DNA of 51,191 nucleotides from an uncultured bacterium (GTDB taxonomy: Bacteria > Cyanobacteriota > Vampirovibrionia > Gastranaerophilales > Gastranaerophilaceae), in assembly GCA_902763805.1 (NCBI GenBank), contig CACWTN010000007.1, positions 8,124 through 59,314 on the forward strand, read 5' to 3'. A program made the translations under genes and the position numbers. The notes under the pieces were generated by a model. It saw only the letters and a program-made list of their open reading frames with translations, was not told where the DNA came from and searched no databases. Of this stretch, positions 1 through 8,065 are shown piece after piece. Position 1 is the stretch's first letter; each line of letters starts with the position of its first letter.

Positions 1-105
1 CTCTTGCTGCGCTCGCGGTGAACGTGTCTGCGGCTCTTTCCTTTTTGCCTCGCCTGCACGAGCCAAACGGAATCGCCTCCGCACTCCGCTCGCTTGCGCA
101 ATAAA
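1..105. other. GC-rich edge segment, no gene assigned
   Basis: 63 of the first 100 bases are G or C, while the neighbouring sequence is strongly AT-rich. Two short frames are open from the left edge (to about 104 and 121), but their composition is Ala/Arg/Leu/Ser-rich and looks like a repeat rather than a gene. It could be a dispersed intergenic repeat or the end of something outside the window. I see no recognisable RNA or protein in it. Confidence 0.3.
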
Positions 106-128
106 AAGCCTGATTTTTTGAATCAGGC
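103..128 (-). terminator. Rho-independent terminator, minus strand
   Basis: An 8-bp perfect stem, GCCTGATT (108-115) with AATCAGGC (121-128) and a 5-base loop, is followed on the minus strand by a T run (complement of 103-107). It lies about 70 bp downstream of the 56-residue minus-strand gene ending at 199 and probably terminates it. Confidence 0.65.
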
Positions 129-198
129 GCAAATTAGATAAGTAAGTTTGGGGGAATTAAATTAGTTAAGTAAGATTAAGATTGGTATTAATGAAAAC

Positions 199-369
199 TT
201 ATTTTTTGACTCGGGAGATAAATGTTACTCTCGATTTCATATCAACTGCAAACAAACGCATCTCGTCAACAAGAATATGCGATTGATCACCGTTGTCACC
301 ATCTATATAAAACTCTTTTGAAATTTGTGTTGCCATTGCATTAATGTTGTACGTGTTTAATACTGCCAT
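199..369 (-). CDS. Small hypothetical protein (56 aa)
   Basis: Not recognised. The start is set at the ATG at 369 because GAGAGG sits about 7 bases upstream. The longer frame back to 471 adds a Lys/Arg-rich stretch with no better ribosome site. The 56-residue product is mixed in composition, begins MAVLNTYNINAM, and has no membrane segment or cysteine cluster. A minus-strand terminator lies just downstream and a non-coding stretch just upstream, consistent with a single-gene transcript. Function unknown; coding status rests on the ribosome site and terminator. Confidence 0.5.
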   Translation of the reverse strand: MAVLNTYNINAMATQISKEFYIDGDNGDQSHILVDEMRLFAVDMKSRVTFISRVKK

Positions 370-581
370 TTTGACACCTCTCTCAGGCTGTTGATTTCTC
401 AACAGTCTTTTCTTACTTTTAATTTTTTTTGAGCATATCAAGCTAAGACGCCTGAATACACCCTGACTCATCCGAGTCGTTTTTACTCTTTTTTGTCTTT
501 TACTCTCTTATAAAGTATTTTGTTTTGACTTACATATATATAAAGTGTATATAATTTTCCAAATTTCAGCACTCGCTGTTT

Positions 582-600
582 TTGTTACAAAACTTAACAA
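582..600. promoter_or_regulatory. Inverted repeat TTGTTA-N7-TAACAA
   Basis: A perfect 6-bp dyad with a 7-base spacer. The same architecture, with nearly the same spacer, occurs at 25798-25816 upstream of ppdK. It lies in the roughly 385-bp gene-free interval 370-755, which otherwise holds only AT-rich sequence, a tandem GTAAACATTT motif near 670-685 and TATA-like stretches near 725-742. It could be an operator for a dimeric regulator; the regulator is not identifiable. Confidence 0.35.
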
Positions 601-755
601 TACCCTTTTGCGCAGAATAAAAATCAAACCAGTAAAACTCAATAAATACGGGGTTATTACGTATTATTGTAAACATTTGTAAACATTTTTCAAAAAATCC
701 TAAAGTTTTCTGATTTTATGCCGATATATATTATATATATAATCGAGGTGTGTTT

Positions 756-1226
756 ATGTCAAATTTCACTGTTAACGGAGTTTATTCTTACACAAGTGCA
801 AATATATATTCATATCTGGGCAGAGTTCCTACTAGTAATGCTGCGCTTAAAGAAGCATTCAGAGAATTCGGCATAACACCTACCGGAAATGATTATGACC
901 TTAAAAGGCTCAAAAATGCTATGTACGAAGAATATTCGGCACAGGTTAAAGAGCAAATAGATAATCAGAATTCCGAAAATAATAATGTTCCGTGGGCAGG
1001 ACTCCTGACTCAAATCGGAATTCAGCCGACTGGCGATTATGAAACAGACTACTCCGCTTTCAATAATGCAATACAATTATTAAGCCAGAGTGCAATTGAC
1101 GGACAGGCTATGGCATATTTTGCCGGTTTGAGAAGCGAAGCTCAAAGAGTTTTTGCTCAGGCTAATCCGAATAGTCAGCAACAGCCGATGTCCTTCTATG
1201 ATTTTGAAACACAGCACCTTTCATAA
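756..1226 (+). CDS. Hypothetical protein with two internal repeats (156 aa)
   Basis: The start is the ATG at 756, preceded by GAGG about 7 bases upstream; a GTG at 750 lies inside that ribosome site and is less likely. The product is soluble, with no signal peptide or membrane segment. Residues about 33-56 and 82-105 form two copies of one motif: a short helix, then FGITPTGNDYD in the first and IGIQPTGDYETD in the second, each followed by another amphipathic helix. The linker between them is Asn/Gln/Glu-rich and the tail is Gln-rich. I do not recognise the family. The repeat suggests two copies of a small helical module around a G-I-x-P-T-G turn. It stands alone between an AT-rich promoter region and a small hairpin, convergent with proS. 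Confidence 0.75.
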   Translation: MSNFTVNGVYSYTSANIYSYLGRVPTSNAALKEAFREFGITPTGNDYDLKRLKNAMYEEYSAQVKEQIDNQNSENNNVPWAGLLTQIGIQPTGDYETDYSAFNNAIQLLSQSAIDGQAMAYFAGLRSEAQRVFAQANPNSQQQPMSFYDFETQHLS

Positions 1227-1256
1227 AATAATATGAAATGCTGAAAACAAATTGGG

Positions 1257-1281
1257 TGCCGCTATAGAGGTTATAGCGGCA
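1257..1281. terminator. Hairpin between convergent genes
   Basis: A perfect 10-bp stem, TGCCGCTATA (1257-1266) with TATAGCGGCA (1272-1281) and a 5-base loop, lies between the 156-residue gene and the end of proS. No long T run follows on either strand, so it may be a weak terminator or 3' stabiliser for either transcript. Confidence 0.45.
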
Positions 1282-1303
1282 TCACTGCGTTTATATTAAA
1301 CAA

Positions 1304-3046
1304 TTATTTTAAAGCATGCACTGCAGTTACAACAATTTCTGCGGCATCTTCAGGTGTAATATTGGAAAGTTCTTCTCTTGCTCTTTCTTTAAATTCAACC
1401 AGTCCGTTTTCAATACCTTTACCTACGGTTATTCTGAACGGGAACCCGATTAAATCGGCATCTTTAAATTTAACACCTGCACGTTCGTCACGATCATCAA
1501 GAACCGCCTCAACACCATGTTTATTAAGGGTTTTATAAATATCCTCAGCCACTCTCATCTGTTTTTCATCTTTAATGTTTACAGGTATTACAACTGCATG
1601 ATAAGGTGCTATTGAAAGCGGCCAGATAATTCCGTGGTCATCATGGTGTGCTTCAATTGCAGCTGCCGCAGTTCTTGTAACACCGATACCGTAACATCCC
1701 ATTACATACGGCTGTGTTTTACCGTTCTTATCCAAAAATACCGCATTCATCGGTTTGGAATACTTTGTACCAAGCTGGAAAATATTACCGACTTCAATAC
1801 CTCTTGTAACTTTTAACGGTTTACCGCAAACAGGGCAGATATCGCCTGCTTCAACAAGACGGATATCGGTAACTGTTTCGGGAAGCTCAACATCAACGCC
1901 CCAATTAGCACCTACAAGGTGAACATCCTTCTTATTAGCGCCGATAACAAAGTTTTTCATATCTTTAACCGTTTCATCTGCTATAACTTTGATTTTATAT
2001 CCGTTGTATTCCTTTAACCCTTTAGGACCAATAAAGCCTTTTTCACTGTCAAAACCGTTTACTGCCATCATCTCTTCGATTTCGCCTGCTGTTGCAATTC
2101 TGATTTCAGTTCCGCCAACTGCATTCAAAAGTTTTGTTTCTTCAACAGCTCTGTCAGCTCTGATTAAAGCCAAAACAGGAGCTTTATCAATTATATAAAC
2201 AAGTGTTTTTACAATAACAGTTGCAGGAATTTTCAGGAATTCAGTCAGTTCTTCTATTGAGTGAGTATTCGGTGTATCAACGATTTTTGCTTCTGTCCAA
2301 TCTCCTGTAATCTTTGCTTCAGGAAGTTTTGATACTGCGTGGTTTGAGTTTGCAGCATAATCGCATTCACAATAGAATACATCGTTTTCACCCGAATCCT
2401 GATCAGTAATTACCATAAATTCATGGCTTACATTTCCGCCGATAGCACCTGAATCAGACTGAACCGCCTTTGTTTCAAGTCCGCATCTTTTGAATATTCT
2501 TGTATAAGCATCCCACATATTTTTGTATTCTTTTTCAAGACCTTCCTGGTCAACATCAAAAGAGTAAGCATCCTTCATGATGAACTCTCTGCCTCTTAAA
2601 AGTCCGAAACGGGGACGTCTTTCATCACGGAATTTAGACTGTATCTGATAAAGATTTACAGGTAATTGTTTGTATGATTTAAGTCCGTCACGTGCAATTG
2701 CGGTAATAATCTCCTCGTGAGTCGGTCCAAGACACATTTCTCGTCCGTGTCTGTCCTTTAATCTCATAAGTTCACCGCCGTATGCACCCCATCTGCCTGA
2801 TTCTTCCCAAAGTTCTTTTGGCTGAACAAATGGCATCAAAAGTTCCTGAGCGCCTGCTCTGTCCATTTCTTCACGAATAATATTTTCAACTTTTTTAATT
2901 ACTCTCCACATAAGCGGTAAATAGTTATATACGCCCATCGCAAGTTTTCTTATATAACCGGCTCTTACAAGTAATTTATGAGAAATAACTTCAGCATCGG
3001 AAGGATACTCTCTCAAAGTCTGTACAAACAATTTTGACATTTTCAT
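1304..3046 (-). CDS. proS: Prolyl-tRNA synthetase
   Basis: Charges tRNA-Pro with proline in the cytoplasm using ATP. At 580 residues it matches the bacterial-type (ProS type 1) architecture: a class II core at the N-terminus, including the GPTHEE motif and the RDERRPRFGLLRGREF motif 2 region; an inserted editing domain at roughly residues 225-400, which deacylates Ala-tRNA-Pro; a return to the core with the GCYGIGVTRT motif 3; and a C-terminal anticodon-binding domain. The start ATG at 3046 has AGAGGG about 10 bases upstream; an ATG two codons later is possible. It is convergent with the 156-residue gene and divergent from the Fe-S protein gene. No truncation or missing motif is seen. Confidence 0.97.
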   Translation of the reverse strand: MKMSKLFVQTLREYPSDAEVISHKLLVRAGYIRKLAMGVYNYLPLMWRVIKKVENIIREEMDRAGAQELLMPFVQPKELWEESGRWGAYGGELMRLKDRHGREMCLGPTHEEIITAIARDGLKSYKQLPVNLYQIQSKFRDERRPRFGLLRGREFIMKDAYSFDVDQEGLEKEYKNMWDAYTRIFKRCGLETKAVQSDSGAIGGNVSHEFMVITDQDSGENDVFYCECDYAANSNHAVSKLPEAKITGDWTEAKIVDTPNTHSIEELTEFLKIPATVIVKTLVYIIDKAPVLALIRADRAVEETKLLNAVGGTEIRIATAGEIEEMMAVNGFDSEKGFIGPKGLKEYNGYKIKVIADETVKDMKNFVIGANKKDVHLVGANWGVDVELPETVTDIRLVEAGDICPVCGKPLKVTRGIEVGNIFQLGTKYSKPMNAVFLDKNGKTQPYVMGCYGIGVTRTAAAAIEAHHDDHGIIWPLSIAPYHAVVIPVNIKDEKQMRVAEDIYKTLNKHGVEAVLDDRDERAGVKFKDADLIGFPFRITVGKGIENGLVEFKERAREELSNITPEDAAEIVVTAVHALK

Positions 3047-3117
3047 AATATATATTCCCTCTAAATTTCCGTTTTATGATAGTACAAAACTATTCTAGCA
3101 CAAAGGAGAAAAGAAAT

Positions 3118-3146
3118 TTGTTTTTGGTTTATATTCACTCTAAAAT
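3118..3146 (+). promoter_or_regulatory. Sigma70-like promoter, possibly leaderless
   Basis: TTGTTT (3118-3123), a 17-base spacer and TAAAAT (3141-3146). The -10 box ends only six bases before the ATG at 3153 and no Shine-Dalgarno sequence is present, so the transcript may start at or next to the start codon. Confidence 0.4.
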
Positions 3147-3152
3147 ATTTAT

Positions 3153-4184
3153 ATGAAAACACTGCAGGATTGCAAAAGCGAAATACATTCATGCTCAAAA
3201 TGCGGACTTTGCCAGTCGGTCTGCCCGATTTATAAAATCACGGGAAACGACTGCACCGTTTCTCGCGGGCATTTTATTATGCTTAAAGGTCTGATAAAAG
3301 GCGAGCTTAAAATGTCTAAAACAATTAACAAATATCTGGACCTCTGCCTCAAATGCGGTGCCTGTTCAAAGTTCTGTCCGAGCGGAATAGATGTTGTGGA
3401 TATTGTTGCTCTCGCAAAAGCCGAATATTTTAAGCTTCACAAAACTGAAAAACTAAAATCGGCTATACTTAATTTTATTCTCGGCTTCGTCAAAAAAATC
3501 AATTTATTAAAAAACACAAAACAAAAAAAGTTTGAAAAAAAAGTCATATATTTTGCCGGCTGCGGAGGAGCAAATAAAAGTGTTATAAAAATTCTGAACT
3601 CCATGAATATCGAAGTAATTACTCCAAACTTCGGCTGCTGCGGTTTTCCGCTTTTTGTCAGAGGAGATATGGAAAGCTTCCAAAAATACATGGACAGCTT
3701 TTACAAAATTATCGGACAGTACGAAGATTACGATATCGTTGTAAACTGTGCAACCTGTGAAAAAACGCTTAAATCATACTCAAAATGGGGCGGAAAAGAA
3801 ATAAAAATAAAAAACGTTTTTGAATACATAAAAGAAAATAATCTTTCCCTTGAACTCAAAAAATATCAAAAAGTAACCTTCCACAAACCCTGTAATTTAG
3901 ATAACTTTGAAGATATAAAACAAGTGTTAGAAAATACAAAAAATCTTGAATACGTTGAGATGAAAGACTTTGACATCTGCTGCGGACTTGAAGGTCTTAC
4001 AAACCTGAAGGAACGAAAAATTATGTCGGAGCTCTTTAAGAGCAAGCATAAAAACATTGTTGAAAGCGGAGCAAAAACGGTTCTGACTTCCTGTCTTGCG
4101 TGCAAAATAACACTCGCTCTGTTCTCTTTGGGCAAATACAAAGTTCAGGATTTTATAGAATTTTTAGCAAAAAACGTTAAATAA
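3153..4184 (+). CDS. GlcF/LutA-like (Fe-S)-binding oxidoreductase subunit
   Basis: 343 residues. The N-terminal ferredoxin domain has two 4Fe-4S motifs, CSKCGLCQSVCP (about residues 14-25) and CLKCGACSKFCP (about 64-75). Two CCG (cysteine-rich) domains follow, with GCCGFP in the first and CCGLEG in the second, plus NCATCE and SCLACK cysteines. This layout is that of the iron-sulfur subunit of glycolate oxidase, lactate utilisation protein A and the heterodisulfide reductase family; it passes electrons from an FAD-linked partner to a quinone or other acceptor. No GlcD/LutB-type partner is encoded nearby, so the substrate is unknown. Its last 8 bases overlap the convergent radical SAM gene. The region is Lys/Asn-rich with no membrane segment. 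Confidence 0.85.
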   Translation: MKTLQDCKSEIHSCSKCGLCQSVCPIYKITGNDCTVSRGHFIMLKGLIKGELKMSKTINKYLDLCLKCGACSKFCPSGIDVVDIVALAKAEYFKLHKTEKLKSAILNFILGFVKKINLLKNTKQKKFEKKVIYFAGCGGANKSVIKILNSMNIEVITPNFGCCGFPLFVRGDMESFQKYMDSFYKIIGQYEDYDIVVNCATCEKTLKSYSKWGGKEIKIKNVFEYIKENNLSLELKKYQKVTFHKPCNLDNFEDIKQVLENTKNLEYVEMKDFDICCGLEGLTNLKERKIMSELFKSKHKNIVESGAKTVLTSCLACKITLALFSLGKYKVQDFIEFLAKNVK

Positions 4185-5100
4185 ACTTTTTCCCCTGCCA
4201 GCTATCTCTGCGCAGAAATTCTCTGTCAATTCTGTTCAGAGTATCGAGTTTTCTTCCTATCCACCTCGGTGCGACAAGCTCTGTCCTCAGCCCATTCCCT
4301 GCAAGGCGGTGAATAGTTGTCTTAGGAGGCAAGTATTCAAGAAAATCACATACAGTTGAAACATACTCATCTTCTGTCATAAAATCAATTTCACCGTTTC
4401 TGTACATATCAGCTAGCCTTGTTCCTTCAAGAGCGCACAACATGTGAATTTTTACTCCGTCAGGTTCCAGTTTTGATATGGTTTTAGCGGTTTCCATCAT
4501 CTCATCATAGGTTTCAAACAGGTTCAAAATAACGTGCAGACAAACATTAATACCTTTTTCCTTAGTCTTGTTGTACGCCTCCAAAAAGCATTTATAATCG
4601 TGTCCGCGGTTAATTTTTTGGAGTGTCTTATCGTGAACGGACTGCAAACCGTACTCGACCCACGTATAATAATCGGGAGTAAACGAAGATATCAAATCAA
4701 GTTTTTCTTCATCAATACAGTCAGGTCTTGTTCCTATTGATAAACCGACAATATCATCTCTGCATAATGATGCCGTATATATTTTTTCAAGCTCATCTAC
4801 AGGTTTATAAGTGTTTGAAAAAGCCTGAAAATATGACATAAATTTTTGAGCTTTAAATCTTGTTTTCAGAGTTTCTGCGCCCGTATTAACCTGTTCTTCA
4901 ATGCTCAGACAATTTGAATGAGCCTGAGAAAAGCTTCCTCCGTCATCACAAAAAATACAACCCTCTCTTGATATTGTTCCGTCACGGTTCGGACACGAAA
5001 ACCCCGCATCAAGCGTAATCTTATAAACTTTTGCAGAAAATTTGTTTTTAAGATGCTCGCTGAATTGGTTATATCGTTTATCCGTTCCGTTAAATTCCAT
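4177..5100 (-). CDS. TIGR01212/YhcC-type radical SAM protein
   Basis: 307 residues. The radical SAM cluster motif is the family-specific form CPNRDGTISREGCIFC (C-X11-C-X2-C), followed by DDGGSFS, with GLSIGTRPDCI and the WVEYGLQS strand further on, as in E. coli YhcC. Members bind a 4Fe-4S cluster and S-adenosylmethionine; the physiological substrate of YhcC is not established. The gene starts 5 bp after the glmU stop codon, so the two are probably co-transcribed. Its 3' end overlaps the convergent Fe-S gene by 8 bp. The Cys and Gly motifs are intact and the length is normal for the family. Confidence 0.88.
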   Translation of the reverse strand: MEFNGTDKRYNQFSEHLKNKFSAKVYKITLDAGFSCPNRDGTISREGCIFCDDGGSFSQAHSNCLSIEEQVNTGAETLKTRFKAQKFMSYFQAFSNTYKPVDELEKIYTASLCRDDIVGLSIGTRPDCIDEEKLDLISSFTPDYYTWVEYGLQSVHDKTLQKINRGHDYKCFLEAYNKTKEKGINVCLHVILNLFETYDEMMETAKTISKLEPDGVKIHMLCALEGTRLADMYRNGEIDFMTEDEYVSTVCDFLEYLPPKTTIHRLAGNGLRTELVAPRWIGRKLDTLNRIDREFLRRDSWQGKKFI

Positions 5101-5105
5101 TTACG

Positions 5106-6389
5106 CTATTTGCCTAATTGTTTTTTAACCCAGCCTTCAATTACTCTGAGCGGAGCTCTTGTAATCGCAAGCGCCCATGCCGGTAAGTCTTTTGTAATTA
5201 CACTCAACGCCCCGACGTTTGCACCTTCTTCAATTTTTACGGGTGCAACAAGAACTGAGTTAGAGCCGATTTTAACATTATCGCCGACTATTGTTTTACT
5301 CTTTTCTTTTGTGAGCGGGTTGTAGTTAGCTGTTATTGTTCCAGCGCCTACGTTTACGTTCGCGCCTATCTCTGCATCACCGATATAAGTCAGGTGGCAG
5401 GCGTTTGTATGTGATTTAATATGAGCTTTTTTAACCTCGACAAAGTTACCTATTTTAACCTCATCATCCAGTATAACTCCGCCTCTTAGGTGAGCAAACG
5501 GACCTATTTTACAGTTTTTACCGATTTTATTCTCCCCTTCAATATAGGTAGAAGGGTAAATAATTGTATCAGCTTCGATTTCCGTTTCGGGGCTAATCCA
5601 GGTTGTATCCGGGTCAATAATTGTAACTCCGTTTGTGAGGTGTTTATTTATTACCCTTTTGTTCAAAAACTTAGCCGCTTCCGCAAGGTTAGCTTTTGAG
5701 TTAATGCCATATATTTCTTCATTGTTTTTAAGAGTATATGCATTAACTGATAAACCGTTTTCATTTCCCCATTTAATAATATCCGTAAGATAATATTCGC
5801 CCTGAGCATTGTTTGTTTTAAGCTCGGAAAAAGCGGGTTTTACTTTTTTCCAGTCCAGACAATAAATACCGGCATTAATTTCTTTTACCGCTTTTTGTTC
5901 GGGAGTTGCATCTTTTTCTTCAACGATACCTTCAACATGTCCGTTTCCGTTACGGATTATTCTTCCGTAATTTGTCGGATTATCGAAAATTGCGCTCATT
6001 ACCGTTAAATCGGATTTATTATTTTTGTGGTATTCAACAAATTCTTTCAGTGTTTCAGCAGTTATAAGAGGAGTGTCCCCGCAAAGAATAACAACTTCAC
6101 CGTCAAAATCCTGAAGATAAGGAAGAACCATGCTGACCGCATGTCCCGTTCCTAATTGTGGTGACTGAAGCACTGTTCTTGCATTTGAATAATTGTTTTT
6201 AATATATTCTTCAACTCTTTCAGCCTGATGACCGACGATAACAAAGTTTTCGTCAGCCAGACCCGTTCCGTTAACGGCTTCTATAACATATCCGACAAGA
6301 GTTTTTTCAAAAATCGTATGCAGAACTTTCGGGGTTTCCGATTTCATTCTTGTGCCTTTTCCTGCCGCCAAAATAACTGATTTTAACAT
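5106..6389 (-). CDS. glmU: Bifunctional GlmU (N-acetylglucosamine-1-P uridyltransferase / glucosamine-1-P acetyltransferase)
   Basis: Makes UDP-GlcNAc for peptidoglycan (and lipopolysaccharide, if present) in the cytoplasm: it acetylates glucosamine-1-phosphate with acetyl-CoA, then couples the product to UTP. The N-terminal half is a nucleotidyltransferase fold opening with LAAGKGTRMKS, with QLGTGHA and LCGDTPLI motifs. The C-terminal half is a left-handed beta helix of hexapeptide repeats with the conserved THLTYIGDAEIG-type region (here CHLTYIGDAEIG) and GTITANYNP. At 427 residues it is slightly shorter than the usual 450-460, mainly at the C-terminus. First gene of a probable two-gene transcript with the radical SAM gene downstream. 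Confidence 0.96.
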   Translation of the reverse strand: MLKSVILAAGKGTRMKSETPKVLHTIFEKTLVGYVIEAVNGTGLADENFVIVGHQAERVEEYIKNNYSNARTVLQSPQLGTGHAVSMVLPYLQDFDGEVVILCGDTPLITAETLKEFVEYHKNNKSDLTVMSAIFDNPTNYGRIIRNGNGHVEGIVEEKDATPEQKAVKEINAGIYCLDWKKVKPAFSELKTNNAQGEYYLTDIIKWGNENGLSVNAYTLKNNEEIYGINSKANLAEAAKFLNKRVINKHLTNGVTIIDPDTTWISPETEIEADTIIYPSTYIEGENKIGKNCKIGPFAHLRGGVILDDEVKIGNFVEVKKAHIKSHTNACHLTYIGDAEIGANVNVGAGTITANYNPLTKEKSKTIVGDNVKIGSNSVLVAPVKIEEGANVGALSVITKDLPAWALAITRAPLRVIEGWVKKQLGK

Positions 6390-6513
6390 ATCAAATACCT
6401 CTCTTTATAAACAAATTATACCACACACCAAAATGTACGAAGAACCTCTAATCTTTTTTATATCTTCCTAAAAACATACAATTTGTTGTATAATCGTTAT
6501 CGGAGGGAGCAAA

Positions 6514-7359
6514 ATGTATAAACTCGGAATAATCGGATATCCTTTGGGACACTCAATATCTGCGGTAATACAAAAAGCAGGTCTGGAAAGCATCGGAGAA
6601 GAAGTTCAGTACGATGTCATGGAAACTCCTGCAGAAAATCTCGTTGACAGAATAAAATACATTAAAACAAACGGATATCAGGGGTTTAATGTTACTATTC
6701 CACTAAAAGTTCCGATGTCATTGTTTCTCACAGATATTGATGATTATGCGAATATTGCAGGCTGTGTTAATACGGTTAAAGTAAGCGAAAACAAAGAACT
6801 TTTCGGATACAACACAGATATTTACGGGTTCAAAAAAGCCATCCCTGCCGATGTTGACCTGAAAGGTAAAACCGCAGGTATCTTAGGTACAGGCGGTGCA
6901 GCACGTGCAGCAGTCGTAGGACTTGCTGAAAAAGGAGTTAAAAATATTGATTTCTACACAAGAAATATAATTAACTCACACCAAACCGTTAATTACGTGC
7001 GTGCAAAATTTCCCGATGTAACCTTCAATGTTTATCAAATCCAAAACATGAGAAGTCTTGCAGATACCGACATTTTGGTTAACGCAACACCCATCGGAAT
7101 GAAGGGTTATATAGCCGACCAGATGGCACTTGAACCAAAAGACTTTGACACGCTTAAACCGTCTGCACCGGTGTATGACATAGTTTATAACCCGACAAAA
7201 ACAGTACTTCTTAAAGAAGCTGAAAAAAGAGGGTTCAGGATAATCGGCGGTCTGGACATGCTTATCTATCAGGCAGAAAGAGCCATAGAAATCTGGACAG
7301 GCAAAACTCCCGATACAAAGCTGATGAAAATAGCCGCCCTTGAAGCTTTACAAGGATAA
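6514..7359 (+). CDS. aroE: Shikimate dehydrogenase
   Basis: Reduces 3-dehydroshikimate to shikimate with NADPH in aromatic amino acid synthesis. 281 residues, normal for AroE. The substrate-binding N-domain shows IGYPLGHSIS and NVTIPLK (the catalytic lysine), with GYNTD further on. The Rossmann domain has LGTGGAARA, and LVNATPIGM and GGLDMLIYQ follow near the C-terminus. The start ATG is preceded by a strong GGAGGG (6502-6507), and an extended TATAAT-like -10 lies just upstream near 6490. It is divergent from glmU and single in its direction before speH. Confidence 0.95.
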   Translation: MYKLGIIGYPLGHSISAVIQKAGLESIGEEVQYDVMETPAENLVDRIKYIKTNGYQGFNVTIPLKVPMSLFLTDIDDYANIAGCVNTVKVSENKELFGYNTDIYGFKKAIPADVDLKGKTAGILGTGGAARAAVVGLAEKGVKNIDFYTRNIINSHQTVNYVRAKFPDVTFNVYQIQNMRSLADTDILVNATPIGMKGYIADQMALEPKDFDTLKPSAPVYDIVYNPTKTVLLKEAEKRGFRIIGGLDMLIYQAERAIEIWTGKTPDTKLMKIAALEALQG

Positions 7360-7504
7360 TCCATACAAGTTTTGTAACAAAATGTTAATATCTCATATAA
7401 AAAGTGTGAAATTTACAAATTTTTTGTTTTTTGTAGTAATATATAAAATGTTACAAATTTAATTGATGAGATTTTTATCATCGGTAGAAATGGAGGCACA
7501 TGAA

Positions 7505-7966
7505 TTGACAATTGTATCATCATCACTCAAAGAGCTTGAAACTCATTCTAATTTAGACACAGTAAATTTAGGTCAACACGTTCTTGCAGAATTTTTTGAA
7601 TGTGATTCTAATATTTTAAATAATATAGATAAAGTAGAAAAGTACATGATAGATGCAGCTCTGGAGTGCGGTGCAACAATTGTTCAAAAGTGTTTTCATA
7701 TGTTTAACCCCTATGGTGTTTCAGGTGTTGTAATTATCTCTGAAAGCCATCTTGCAATTCATACATGGCCTGAACTCGGCTACGCAGCAGTTGACTTGTT
7801 CACATGCGGTACAAAATGCGACCCGAAAGTTGCTTACGAGTTCTTAAAGAAAATGTTTAACTCTAAAAAAGCATCATTTACCGAACTTAAACGCGGTATC
7901 ATAGACCGTGAAACTCTTAAACTTTCCGAACAGCCGTTCGAAGTTGCCGAACAGTTTGAAGAATAG
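7505..7966 (+). CDS. speH: S-adenosylmethionine decarboxylase proenzyme (SpeH type)
   Basis: Removes the carboxyl group of AdoMet to give the aminopropyl donor for spermidine. The short prokaryotic class is recognisable: LGQHVLAEFFECD near the N-terminus, then NPYGVSGVVIISESHLAIH, TWPE and DLFTCG. The enzyme is made as a proenzyme that self-cleaves between Glu and Ser in ISE|SHL, leaving a pyruvoyl cofactor; that serine is residue 81 with the start used here. Start choice: the TTG at 7505 has GGAGG 8 bases upstream. Upstream in-frame starts (TTG 7463, ATG 7466, ATG 7490) lack a ribosome site and would add 5-14 residues not needed by the family. The interval before it (7360-7504) is AT-rich. 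No spermidine synthase gene is adjacent. Confidence 0.9.
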   Translation: MTIVSSSLKELETHSNLDTVNLGQHVLAEFFECDSNILNNIDKVEKYMIDAALECGATIVQKCFHMFNPYGVSGVVIISESHLAIHTWPELGYAAVDLFTCGTKCDPKVAYEFLKKMFNSKKASFTELKRGIIDRETLKLSEQPFEVAEQFEE

Positions 7967-8027
7967 CGGTAAATATAACAACAAAGAGTATTCTGCTAAA
8001 GTATATGAAGGTTATTTTTAGCTCTTT

Positions 8028-8056
8028 TTGCTCAAAAATAACTTTGATATTATAAT
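8028..8056 (+). promoter_or_regulatory. uvrA promoter, probably leaderless
   Basis: TTGCTC (8028-8033), a 17-base spacer and a consensus TATAAT (8051-8056). The uvrA ATG begins at 8066, so transcription would start within about 0-4 bases of it, and no Shine-Dalgarno sequence is present. No LexA-like operator is seen. Confidence 0.5.
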
Positions 8057-8065
8057 ATTATTGTT

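Noticed and set aside
7463-7504. Upstream starts for speH
   Set aside because: No ribosome site stands before TTG 7463, ATG 7466 or ATG 7490, while GGAGG is correctly spaced from TTG 7505.
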